From the NCBI GenBank assembly GCA_020744225.1, contig JAGMWG010000014.1:806001-870000 (forward strand): a stretch of 64,000 nt of DNA, read 5' to 3'. This document shows, one piece after another, positions 43,293 through 54,070 of this stretch. Each line of letters opens with the position of its first letter. The stretch's first letter is position 1. The DNA is from Paraphoma chrysanthemicola. Its lineage: Eukaryota > Ascomycota > Dothideomycetes > Pleosporales > Phaeosphaeriaceae. The notes under the pieces are model-generated. The model searched no databases and was not told the origin of the DNA. It saw only the letters and a program-made list of their open reading frames with translations. The position numbers were made by a program, and so were the translations under genes.

Positions 43293-45785
43293 ATGCTGTC
43301 TATTACCCTCGCAGCGCTGCTGGCCGGCGCTGTCCATGCCTCGTCGCTCACGCCGCCAGTGCTCCCGCTGGTGGTGCGCAACCCGTACCTGAGCACGTGG
43401 CTGCAGAATGCTCGCGAAGAGCCCTGGAGCAAGTGGCCCATGTTCTGGACGGGCGCCGAGGTTCGTCACTCTGCCTGTCGCGTCACGGCCCTGCGTGTGC
43501 TCACACTGCCCGCATAGCTCGGCTTTGGTGTCCTGGCGGCGCTGCCAGACACGCACCAAGTCTTTCCGCTGCTCGGCCGCCCCCACGACTCGCTGGAGCA
43601 CGACGGGAAGGACTACACGGTCGCCTTCCCAGCCTACGAGGGCGCCAAGTACGACGCCTCCACCACGAACCTCACCTACACGCTGCGCACGCCCAAGAAG
43701 CTTGCCGCCGCAGGCAATGTCCAAATCACCCTGTCTTTCCTCTCGCCCATCACGCCCACCTCGACTCTGCGCCAGGCAATCCCCGCCGCATACCTGACCG
43801 TCTACGTACAAGGCGGCGTCGACGTCGACATCTATGTCGACGTCAACGGGCAGTGGGTCAGCGGGAAGCCCGACAGCCTCATCGAGTGGGCGCTCGCAGA
43901 GCAACGCGGCTCGACCGAAGGCCTCAAGACGTGGATGGTCAAGCGCCAGGTCGAGCAGCTCTTCACTGAGACTGACGACCAGTCCGAATGGGGCCAGCTA
44001 CACTTCACCGGCCCAGGAGGCGCCCACCACGAGTCCGGCACCTCCTCACACCTTCGCCAGCGGTTCGCGCGGACAGGTACTCTGCAAAACACCATGGACG
44101 ACAAGTTCCGAGCAATCGCCGACGACGAGCCCGTCTTTGCGTTTACCAAGTCGTTCAAGCTGTCCAACTCGTCTAGTGCTGCTGCTGTCTCGAGCAGTAG
44201 CGCTCTCTTCACAATCGCACACATCCAAGACCCAGTCACCCAGTATGCGTCTGCTCGCGGCCTGACTTTCATGCGACCTCTGTGGAAATCGTGGTTCTCC
44301 CACGACGAGAAGCTCATCCACTTCCACTATCGAGATTTTGCGACCGCCAATAGCCTCGCCGGCAACTACTCGGAGCAGCTGCGCATCGATGCATACGCGT
44401 CTGGCTCCTCCAACTACGTCGACATTGTCGCTCTTTCCGCACGGCAGGCTATGGGCGCAACAAGTTTTTCCGGAACGCCGGAAAACCCGCTCCTCTTCCT
44501 CAAAGAGATATCCTCGAATGGTAACTCGCAGACAGTCGATGTCATCTTTCCAGCATTTCCCTTCTTCCTCTACACACAACCAAAGTGGCTGGCCTATCTA
44601 CTCGAACCACTCCTCGAGCACCAACTGAGTGGCCAATACCCGAATAAGTACTCCATGCACGATCTCGGTGCCCATTTCCCAAATCTTACAGGACACGCCG
44701 ACGGCCGGGACGAGTATATGCCGGTCGAAGAGTGCGGAGACATGCTCATCATGGGTCTCGCTTTGGTGAACTCGCTGACGTACGAGTCCGACACTGAGGC
44801 TCAGTCACTCTGGTCTACGTTGGGGGATAGAGCAGACTTCACTAGTGGTAAAGACCAGCCCTTTGCTCTCCAGACGCACGAAAGCGTCAACTATCTTGAC
44901 GATACGTGGGGTGGAGGCGCCAAGGGTGTGAAGCAAGCGAAGAAGTGGCTCGAGGGCAGTTACCATCTCTGGAAGCAGTGGACAGGATACTTGGTCGAGG
45001 ATGCACTCGAGCCACACAACCAATTGTGTACAGATGATTTCGCAGGCTGGCTTCCTTTGCAGACTAATCTAGCTCTCAAGGGCATAATCGGCATCAAAGC
45101 CTTCAGTGAACTCGCTGATCTGCTGGGTCACTCCGAAGACGCGAAGCACTATCGAAACATTTCCGAGACTTATATCAAAAAATGGGAAGAATACGGTATT
45201 TCTCGCGACGGCTCGCACGCGAAGCTTGCATACGATTGGTACGGTAGTTGGACCACGCTCTACTCCTTATACGCAGATGCCGTTCTCTGTTTCCACCCTT
45301 CCCTGACCAACTCCTCGTCGTCCCTCCCCATGCTAGCCGCAGCTGGCAAGATGGATGCTCAGAGGCCACTCGTACCTCGAACGTCCAGTGGCCGCACACC
45401 CATCACCTCAGACTTTATACCATCCAAGATTTACAAGATGCAATCGGACTGGTACTCTGCCGTCATGCAGAAGTATGGTCTTCCTCTCGACTCGCGTCAT
45501 CTATATACCAAGTCCGATTGGGAGTTTGAAGCTGCAGCGGTGGCGAGCAAGAAGGTCAGATCTGAGATTCTGGACCGAGTTGCATTGTGGTTGAACGAGA
45601 CGGTCACGGACCGACCCTTCACCGATTTGTACGTCACCGAAGGCGATGGAGGATTTCCGGGTCCATGGTTCTTCGCAAGACCTGTGGTCGGAGGTCATTT
45701 CGCTTTCCTGACTCTGGAGAGGGCCTGTGGAGGACAAGCGAAAGAGGACGGCTGGACTTTCCCCAACGATGAGCCCTTGATGTAG
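43293..45785 (+). CDS. Extracellular glutaminase A (GtaA)
   Basis: Two exons (43293-43460, 43518-45785) give 811 aa; the 57-bp intron (GTTCGT donor, GCATAG acceptor) is in phase 0. A signal peptide of about 16 residues (MLSITLAALLAGAVHA) leads into PPVLPLVVRNPYLSTWL and WPMFWTGAE. The family core after the splice is VFPLLGRPHDSLEHDG, then HDLGAHFPNLTGH, MPVEECGDMLIM and a C-terminal LAYDWYGSWTTLYSLYAD. These are hallmarks of the fungal glutaminase A / DUF4965-DUF1793 proteins. The enzyme hydrolyses glutamine to glutamate and ammonia outside the cell. It is somewhat longer than the ~690-aa Aspergillus enzyme. Several N-glycosylation sequons fit secretion. Confidence 0.88.
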
Positions 45786-46355
45786 ACATCTAGCTAAGCA
45801 CAAATTGACAGCATCCAATAAGAAAAAGATTTTGATGGCGTGCTAGTCACCAGGTCGTGTGCTTATTCACGCTCGAGACTATTTTGATTCCTTGAGAATC
45901 GCCGAACTTTTAGAAATTTGCAACTAGAGTTGGCTTTGGCTGCCAATGAGCATTCTCAGACTTCTTCGTAACTGGCTCCAAGCTCAGCTGGGCATTTCTA
46001 ATCTATTGCGACACCTTGTGCAGGCAACCATGTGAATTACCTTATTGTCACAAACCACATTTTCTCAATGACCACGTCCAGAATGAAACCAGTCCATGTC
46101 AGGACTAGCTGGTGGCTGCCCAGATCGTCCGGATTAGATTAGCGAGAACCCTACTGCTCGATCTATGACAGCATGCGCCCAGCCACCCTGGCTCACGGCC
46201 TTTTGTTCGTGAACACCATGTATATGCAGTCGATGACATCTTACTCCAATCAAATCTCTCTCGCTCTCTCTCCCCCTCTCTTTAGTGAGCATCAATAACA
46301 GCCGTCTGTAATTCCCCATTCGATCTCTGGAGTCCATTGTCTCTGCCGAGGTGAG
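45786..46355. other. Intergenic region between gtaA and the photolyase gene
   Basis: 570 bp with no credible ORF. A CT-rich tract (about 46250-46285) lies 70-100 bp before the photolyase start, as is common in fungal promoters. Confidence 0.45.
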
Positions 46356-48489
46356 ATGACAAAACCGCGAGTGATTTACTGGTTCCGTACGGATCTGCGT
46401 TTACACGACTCGCCGGCACTCAAGGCGGCACTGGATCTCAAGCCAGAGTGCTTGTATCCCATTTGGACCTGGGACCCGCACTACGTTTATCGTGCACGCG
46501 TAGGACCGAATCGATGGCAGTATCTCCTAGACTGTCAAAATGATCTGTCCAAGTCTATCACGAAGCTGAACCCGAAGTCCAAATTGTTCCTTATCCGCGA
46601 GGCTCCTCAAACGCTTTTCCCGAAACTGCTCAAGGCATGGAAGATTACTCATTTGGTGTTCGAAAAGGATACAGATGCATATGCAAGGGAGAGAGATGAG
46701 AAAGTGATTGAAATTGCAAAGGGTGCGGGTGTGGAGGTGATTATCAAAGTCGGGAGGACGTTATACGATCCCGATGAATTGATCAAGGAGAATCATGGCA
46801 AGCCAACAATGAGTATCAGCCAAGTCCAGGCCGCGGGCAAAAAGATTGGAGCAATTCCGCGACCAATTCCTGCACCAAACAAGCTGCCAGATCCCGGAAA
46901 CACAGATCTAGACTTTGACCACACGAAGCCTGCGAGCAATCCTGATATCAATGTCACGCAGCGAAATGGAGAAGAAGAATCGTATTCAAAGCTCGCGGGG
47001 CCAAATGGCGACTTCGCGGTCCCCACGATGGAAGAGCTAGGCTTGAAAGAAGCAAATACACCTCATCGTGGAGGCGAGACAATCGGTCTCAAGATGCTCG
47101 ACGAAATAATTGCAAACGAGGACTATACTGCCACTTTTGAGAAGCCCAAGACAGCACCCACAGCATTTGAACCACAAGCCACCACGCTCCTCTCGCCGCA
47201 TATGCATTTCGGATCTGTGAGCTGTCGAGAATTCTATTGGCGTGTTCAAGATGTTGTTACTAAATACAAGGGTAAAGCATCACAACCGCCAACAAGTTTG
47301 ACAGGCCAGCTTCTCTTTCGCGACATGTATTTTGGCGCACAAGCAGCTCTTGGCTACGCGTTTGGTCAAACATACAACAATCCGCAATGCCGGTTTATCC
47401 CATGGCATTTGCCTTCTGAAATAGACACAAAGAGTGGTCTAATCACGGGAAAGTATCTCATCGATAGTGCCGAGGCCGAGAAACAATTCCAACGATGGAA
47501 GCATGGTCGGACGGGTTTCCCGTGGATTGATGCGCTCATGCGCCAGCTCAAACAGGAAGGCTGGATTCACCATCTTGGGCGGCATGCCGTTGCATGCTTT
47601 CTGACAAGGGGAGGGTGCTATATTGACTGGGAGCGGGGAGCGGAAGTATTTGAGGAATGGCTGATTGATCATGTACGTTCACCATTCAAGCCTTACAAAA
47701 TATCATGCTTACATACTCCAGGGTACGTCACATTCAATGTTCGCCTCTACTTTCTTCTTATCTACACCCCAGAGAGCATCCCTATCTTTCCCATATCCAA
47801 TACTTACTAACTCTGTTTTCGTGTCTTCAGAGGCCGCCTGCAACATTGGAAACTGGCAATGGCTTAGCTGCACCGCTTTCTTCGCCCAATTTTTCCGCTG
47901 CTACTCGCCAATCGCATTCCCACAGAAATGGGATAAAAACGGCGATTTCATCCGCCGCTACGTTCCCGAACTGGCAAATTTCGACAAGAAATACATTTAT
48001 GAGCCATGGAAGGCACCCATCGCCGACCAAAAGAAGTGGGGATGCAGGATCGAGGGAGACGGAGACGGAGCTGATGCCAAAGATAAGACGTATCCGAAGC
48101 CCATGTTCGATTTCCCTACACGACGCGATATCTGTCTGAAAGGCATGAAGAATGCATACCACATCGGACTGTATGGCAACGACCCGAAAGTCCTGGACGG
48201 GAGTTGGCGTAAGCTGTTTGAGGATGGCGCCGAGGGTCCAACGGAAGGGACCAAAGGGCCGCCCGGCGCAATGGTGGAGCATGAGGATGCCGATGGCACG
48301 GAGGAGCATCATGTACCGGAACCGTTGAGTCCAGGGAAGGCGAAGAAAGAGGCGGCGAAGAGCGAGAGGAAAGCTGCCGGAAAGGCACATAAGCGGGAAG
48401 CCAGCCAGGGAACATTGGATGGGATGGTGACGAGAAGGAAGAAGGCGAAGGCTGAAGAAGTGGCGCCAAACGAGACACATTATGGATGA
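46356..48489 (+). CDS. (6-4) photolyase / cryptochrome family protein
   Basis: Model 46356-47672, 47722 (one base), 47831-48489 gives 658 aa. The N-terminal photolyase domain starts VIYWFRTDLRLHDSPAL. The FAD-binding domain contains LLSPHMHFGSVSCREFYW, SLTGQLLFRDMYFG, FPWIDALMRQLKQEGWIHH with GRHAVACFLTRG, and after splicing IGNWQWLSCTAFF. The HHLGRHAVA segment holds the two His positions characteristic of (6-4) photolyases. The protein repairs UV photoproducts in DNA using blue light, and in some fungi also signals light. The last ~100 residues are a basic, Lys/Arg-rich tail (RKKAKAEE), probably nuclear targeting. The exon junction needs a 1-nt exon to keep the conserved DHEAACN order; a simple single intron would delete the Glu. 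The model is of the family that includes Cercospora PHL1. Confidence 0.88.
47673..47830 (+). other. Two introns flanking a single-nucleotide exon
   Basis: Intron A (47673-47721, 49 bp) runs from GTACGT to CTCCAG with a CTTAC branch. One base, G at 47722, follows, then intron B (47723-47830, 108 bp) with GTACGT, an ACTAAC branch and TTCAG. Removing both gives CAT-GAG-GCC and keeps the conserved Glu in the photolyase FAD domain. The alternatives break the frame or delete a residue. Stepwise (stwintron-like) removal would have the same outcome. Confidence 0.6.
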
Positions 48490-48606
48490 TACCACGCAGA
48501 TTGTTATGCTCAGTTCGATTCATTCGCACTCAATGTAAATTCCTACGGCTGGTGGCTTGCGTATATTCCACGTACGAGCACAGTCAGCACCATGTACACC
48601 TAGCCT

Positions 48607-49874
48607 CTACGAACGATTCGAGTTCAGTGCCTCTCGCCGTCCCAAACTTTGTAGATCGAGATATGGTGCTTCTCCGAGACTACATACGCGATCCCCGGCC
48701 CTTGCTTCATCATAGTCGTACGTAGCACAATGCCACGTAGACCTATTATCCCAGATGGCCAAATCGTTCGTTCGCCACTTGAATCTGACCTGAGCGTCAT
48801 GGTTTTGTGTGACTAGGTTGAAGAGGTATGGCAAAAGGAGATCAGACTCGTCTTTCGTAATTCCGTTGATGCGTTTTGTAAAGCCCTTGTTCACGTAGAC
48901 GGATTTCCAGCCGGTAACAGCTACCCAGTGTCAGCCTTCTACTCCAGAAAACAAGAATCTACTATAGATAAGGGTGATGTCTTACGATTTGTGCGGATCA
49001 GAGGGTGAGTAGCAGTCAGCGCTTCGCCATGATTCAGCGGATTTCCTCGGATGCCCTTGCGAATTGGATTGCCCAGTCTCTCAGCTTCTTCCAAGAAGAA
49101 CTTCGCGTCATGGGTGGCTGTCAAGCCTTCTAGGAACTTTTGCATGGCAGGGGATAGTCGATCATAGACCTCATAGCCAGATGCCCAAAGCGTGTCACCG
49201 CCCGTCGCAGGGAGTGTGTGGATCTTCAGCATGGCATAATCGGACGGGACAGGTTCAAAGGTGATGTCGCTATGCCAACCGGCGGAGGCAAAGCGACTAA
49301 CGTCAGATAGTTGGTGTGTTAGGCCGCCGCCCTTCTTTTGCTTCTCGCTGCTAATGACGGAGATTTGGTCACCGAGCTCGGATCCTTCTTCTGTTAGGGG
49401 ATGCACGTGGAGGCCTGAGGACTCTGGCTATCAGCTGTTAGAGCAATGTTGACAGAAGTTAAGAAGGGACCAGTAGGGCAGTTCACGTACGCAACCAGAC
49501 AGCTCAGTGATCCGGAGCATCAAGTCCTTCATTTGGGTGGGCGTAACATCTTGGTCACGTAGGAACACCACCCCGCGTCGCGAGACTACCAGCAATAGTC
49601 AGCCACGTTTAGACGCAGTGACGAAGAAGGTTGTACTTGTGATTGCGAGATCCCTGATCAAGTCATCTCCCCATCTCAGCAGGTTTTTGACCTGAAGACC
49701 TTCGAACTCTGTGCCAATGACTGGCGTCAGATCTTGATGTTTGAATTCATCCAAGGTCCCCGAGTATGTCAACGGCTGTAGCAGTCTTGAGCGGGCATTT
49801 CCGTGGCCTCCCACGATGCGCGAGATGCCGTCCTCGTGGCCGTCGTCAACATGCAGGCGCTCGACGGAAGGCAT
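48607..49874 (-). CDS. TauD-family 2-oxoglutarate/Fe(II) dioxygenase, probable sulfonate dioxygenase
   Basis: Four exons (49874-49637, 49585-49491, 49427-48986, 48920-48607) give 362 aa, all in phase. The Fe(II) ligands are visible as H163-x-D165 (AGWHSDITFEPVPSDY) and H322 (NRSTWHCATYDY), with R336 as the usual 2-oxoglutarate anchor. Other family blocks are GGDTLWASGYEVYDRLSP, VRFKWRTNDLAIWDNR and GEAPYLD. TauD/Jlp1-type enzymes cleave taurine or alkylsulfonates to sulfite and an aldehyde; other members act on herbicides or fatty acids, so the substrate is inferred. It is divergent from an MFS permease, an arrangement that suggests joint use for sulfonate uptake and breakdown under sulfur limitation. 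Cytosolic, no targeting signal seen. Confidence 0.88.
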
Positions 49875-50464
49875 ACCGTAAGCGGCAGATTTGATTGGTC
49901 CTTGCTGGGCACTGTTGAAGAGGGATTGATTTACTCGGAGTTGAAAATTTCTCGAGGTTAGCTATTCGACGAATGCTGTGCGCATCAAAAAGCCATCCAA
50001 CACCTTCCTGGAGTCCAGAACATCTTATGGTTTTGCGACTCATTATACCGCGCGGCGGTCTCCGCACACGTGGTCGTCGAGCACGTCATCGGCCATGGAC
50101 TCGTTACGGGGCTAGGGTGGTGTATACATTATCTAGCCTCGGATTGGAAGGGGGCGTTCCACCGCTAAGGTTTAGGCGTTAAGTGTAGTAGCAATGCGGG
50201 AAAACGCCGGGAACTGGGATGAAAGCTCAACCGCAACCTTCATTCGCGCCTCGGTTCATCGGGGCAACTTACTGCAGTGAGGTAGGACGCAGAATGGCGA
50301 TCAATCCTACAGTAATTGCGACATACACTTGACGGCAATTAAATAGAACGGGTTGAGCCTGCTCTCGGTGTTGTAGCGCATCCTCTGTCCTGGTACTCGG
50401 ATTCTCCTCGTCTTCACAACCGCCTGGCCTGGTACTTGACAAGCTTGTTTGACAGCAAACGAAA
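49875..50464. promoter_or_regulatory. Bidirectional promoter of the dioxygenase and the permease
   Basis: 590 bp between two divergent start codons. It contains one CACGTG E-box at 50067-50072, a site type used by sulfur-gene regulators such as yeast Cbf1. Part of the region is GC-rich. Co-regulation is inferred from arrangement, not shown. Confidence 0.45.
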
Positions 50465-52171
50465 ATGGGCGTTGACATCGAGGCTGCTCCGCAGGCGCGG
50501 ATCAGCATAGACGCAAACTCGCTCAAAGCACCCACCAAAGTCGGCAGAGAAGAACTCGCGGACATCATCCCGCCGCACGAGAGCTACGAAGGCCGCCACC
50601 GTTTCGATCCTCATGCGAGTTGGTCCATTGAGGAGGAACGCCGTGTAGTCAGGAAAACAGATCTCCGCTTGCTCACGTGGCTGTGTCTGATGATGTTTGG
50701 CCTGCAGGTACGTTTTGAGAGATATTCGTGATTGAAATGACCTCAATGGAGTCAAGCTAACGGCAAATAGCTGGATCGAGGCAACTTGTCTAATGCTCTT
50801 GCCGACAATCTGCTGAACGATCTCCGTCTCACAAGCGATGATTACAACAATGGCACAACGATCCAATTGGTGTGCTTCCTCGCAGCAGAATTCCCCGTGC
50901 AATTGTAAGCAAGCGTACCGCTTTCTACCATGCATATCTAACATGCGCGTAGTCTCACAAAACGGTACGGTTTCAAGTACGTGCTGCCCACTATGATGCT
51001 GGCCTGGGGCACTGCTTCATGGGGCCAGGCTTGGATGCACGATCGGACATCTTTCTACCTTGGACGCACAGCAATCGGCCTCTGTGAAGGCGGTTTCATT
51101 CCTGGTGTTATTCTGTTCGCCACGTACTTCTACAAGTCCAAGGAGCTCTCGATTCGTCTCGCGGCCTTTTGGTCCACGCTCAATGTAGCGCGTGTCATTT
51201 CCGCTCTCCTAGCGGCAGGAATTCTGGAAATGCGTGGCATTGGCGGCAAACCAGGATGGTTCTGGCTTTTCCTTTTGGAAGGATTGTTGACTGTCGTCAT
51301 TGCAGTTCTGTCGTTCCTGTACCTGCCAGCCGCGCCGACAGATACGAAGAACGTCCTCTGGCGCAACGGCTGGTATACTGAACGAGAAGAGACGATCATG
51401 GTCAATCGCATTCTTCGCGACGATCCAGCCAAGGGCCTTACAGCACTCAAGGAGCCAGCCACCTTCAAGGACATTCGCGCAGCCTGGAGCGATTCCTCCA
51501 TGTGGGGCCTTTATTTCATCGGACTCGTTGCATACATCCCTGCATCTCCGGTGCAAGGCTACTTGACTCTTACGCTCAAGCGACTTGGCTTCTCTACGTT
51601 TAACAGTAACATGTTGACCGTTCCTTCGGCCGTGCTGCAAATCATCACCATGCTCGCACTAGCATATTCCAGCGACTATTTCAACGAACGGACCTTCCAC
51701 TGTATATTCGGCGAGTTCTGGATCATGCCGCTACTTATCGCCCTTTTGACACTACCTGACGGTGGTCGCGAGTGGGGCCGGTTCTCGCTCATTACGCTCA
51801 TCTCCGGATATCCTTACTTCCACCCTCTCGTGTCATCCTGGATCTCGGAAAACACATTCGATGTCAAGAAACGAGCGATTACGGCGGCGACGTATAACGT
51901 CATTGTACAAATTGGTTCGTTGATCAGTTCGCAAATCTATCGCAAGTATGATGGTCCGTACTACAAGCAAGGCAACTCCGTACTTGTGGCAATCTGCGCA
52001 TTGAGTCTGATCACTTTCTTGGCTCAGCGACAGATTTTGGTGCGATTGAACAAGAAGAAGCAAGAGAAGTGGGAACAGATGAGTCCAGAAGATAAGGCCT
52101 TGTACCAGGCCGACGTTGTCGCACGCGAGGCTGACGGTAACAAGCGACTGGACTTCAGGTTCGCTTTGTAG
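50465..52171 (+). CDS. MFS permease of the anion:cation symporter (Dal5-like) family
   Basis: Three exons (50465-50707, 50771-50904, 50953-52171) give 531 aa. The family signature starts with RRVVRKTDLRLLTWLCLMMFGLQLDRGNLSNALADN and continues through LTKRYGFKYVLPTMMLAWG and GRTAIGLCEGGFIPGVILFATYFY, with about 12 membrane segments expected. Members import allantoate, vitamins, dipeptides or sulfonates; the yeast member Soa1 takes up sulfonates. Adjacency to a divergent TauD-type dioxygenase makes sulfonate import the best guess. Plasma membrane location is expected. Confidence 0.88.
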
Positions 52172-52783
52172 ACGTGACTCCACCAGGTGTAACAGCAGTA
52201 ACATGGAATCGGCTACAGTGTGGTCGTCGTGTCACATGTGAACTTCTCCGTCGCCGCACTTGAATCGTAGCAAATGTATAGAAGCATAATTTGTTGGAGT
52301 CAACACCAGACCCACTGCACTAGAATCGCCCCACTCAATCCCGAAGCTACACTATGTCGTGATTATGGAGAAGAATGACGATTCCCCAGATTTCCATACG
52401 TCTAGTCATGTTCGCAGTTCATGAAAACTTCTCGGGGAGCGGATGCATGCAGCCGCCACGCTCAAACAAGCTAGGAAGGCCGATGCGACAAGGTGCGCGA
52501 TCTACAACGCCTTCAACGCGGCGGAGTTGCACTGAGTAGTAATGCCAACCTTGGGAATGTAACCGTCGGGTCGCGCCGAAACTTGTTGGTCTTACTCATG
52601 TGCTTGTGAAGAAGAGTTTTCGGCTTGTCGGCTTGGTGCCAGCGGAGAAAAGTAGGACCGTAGTGACTGTACTGGCAATATCTTTCTCAGAATGTATAGC
52701 GGGTGGTCGCAAGTCGAATATCTAGACAGCAAATATTGTTATTAGGACCAACATTCAATACTTTCGAGATTCGATTCGACAAC
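52172..52783. other. Intergenic region between permease and aldo/keto reductase
   Basis: About 610 bp, holding the permease 3' end and reductase promoter. No gene or clear element recognised. Confidence 0.45.
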
Positions 52784-53945
52784 ATGGCTTGGGAAGAACC
52801 GAGGAAAACTGGTATGCAATACCGCCGCTTGGGAAACTCGGGACTTCATGTCTCAGCACTGGGTCTGGGAGGATGGCTCACGTACGAATGCTCTTGCTGT
52901 TTAATTCCATCTGCATCGCTGAAGAAAAGCACAGATTTGGTGGTCACGTGGACAATGAGCGAACCTTTTCTATCATGAAGACCGCGTACGACAATGGAAT
53001 TAACTTCTTCGATACGGCTGAGAGCTATGCTGGAGGCGAGTCCGAAGTCATCATGGGTCAAGCGATCAAGAAACTCGCATGGAAACGTTCTGACATTGTC
53101 ATTTCAACGAAGTTGAATTGGGGCGGTGCTGAGGGCGATGTACTGGTGAACAGACATGGTCTCTCGCGAAAACACATCATCGAGGGCCTCCGCTCGAGTC
53201 TGCAGCGTCTTGATCTCGATTATGTGGATATTGTATACGCACATCGACCTGATCGGCTGACCCCAATGGAGGAAACGGTGCGTGCATTCAATCACGTGAT
53301 TGAGCAGAAAGGGTGGGCGCTCTACTGGGGAACCTCGGAGTGGTCTGCAGATGAGATTGCCGAAGCGTGCGGTATTGCGAAACAGCTGGGCCTTATCGCT
53401 CCCGTCGTAGAGCAGCCGCAGTACAACTTGCTGGAGCGGAAGAAGGTAGAGGGCGAGTTCCAGAGACTGTACTCGAGGTTTGGTCTTGGTTTGACGACTT
53501 ACTCCCCGCTCAAGTTTGGGCTGCTAAGTGGAAAGTACAACGACTCGCCCGATGCTCCTCCCGCAGGATCGAGGTTTGCAGAGGGTAACGACAAGTTTGT
53601 CAGCAGTGTGCGGAGTTCGTATGGCAACGAGGATTGGCAAGGTATGGTCGACAGAGCGAGGAAGCTGAAGGTGAGTCTATGTTTACGTCACATGTACCTA
53701 CACAGTGGGCTGACAGACAGCAGCCTGTCGCAGACAAATTGGGTATCAGCCAATCGCAGTTGTCTCTAGCCTGGTGCTTGAAGAATCCGCATGTCTCAGC
53801 CGTCATAACAGGCGCATCCAGACCGGAACAGGTGGTGGATAACTGCTCTGCGCTGAAGGTACTGGGTCTGCTGACACCAGAGGTGATGGCTGAGATCGAT
53901 GACATTGTTGGAAGCATTCAGCTAGATCCCGCGCGACAGGACTAG
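52784..53945 (+). CDS. Aldo/keto reductase, potassium-channel beta-subunit type
   Basis: Three exons (52784-52881, 52935-53670, 53724-53945) give 351 aa. The catalytic tetrad of the AKR superfamily is present: D59 and Y64 (FFDTAESY), K92 (ISTKLNWGG) and H136 (VYAHRPD). Family features are MQYRRLGNSGLHVSALGLGG, YWGTSEWSADEI and VVEQPQYNLLERKKVE. Similar fungal proteins are NADPH-dependent aldehyde or ketone reductases. The last intron ends in a NAGNAG acceptor (CAGCAG), so isoforms with or without one Gln are possible. The chosen form without Gln keeps LKPVADKLG, the usual family spacing. Cytosolic. Confidence 0.88.
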
Positions 53946-54070
53946 ACGAGCTTAGTATTTATGGGACTTCCATCGGGCTGGAGGGGAGCGATGGAAGAAA
54001 GAAAGAGATGCCTGGCTGCATTCGCATCATTGGGTATCTTGGGTGTCTCGTAAAGCAATGATTCCACAGT

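Noticed and set aside
43397..43969. Plus-strand 190-codon frame rich in Arg and Ala
   Set aside because: It is an alternative frame of GC-rich glutaminase A exons; the true frame has the family blocks.
47827..48529. Minus-strand frames of up to 222 codons
   Set aside because: They are antisense to the photolyase C-terminal exon.
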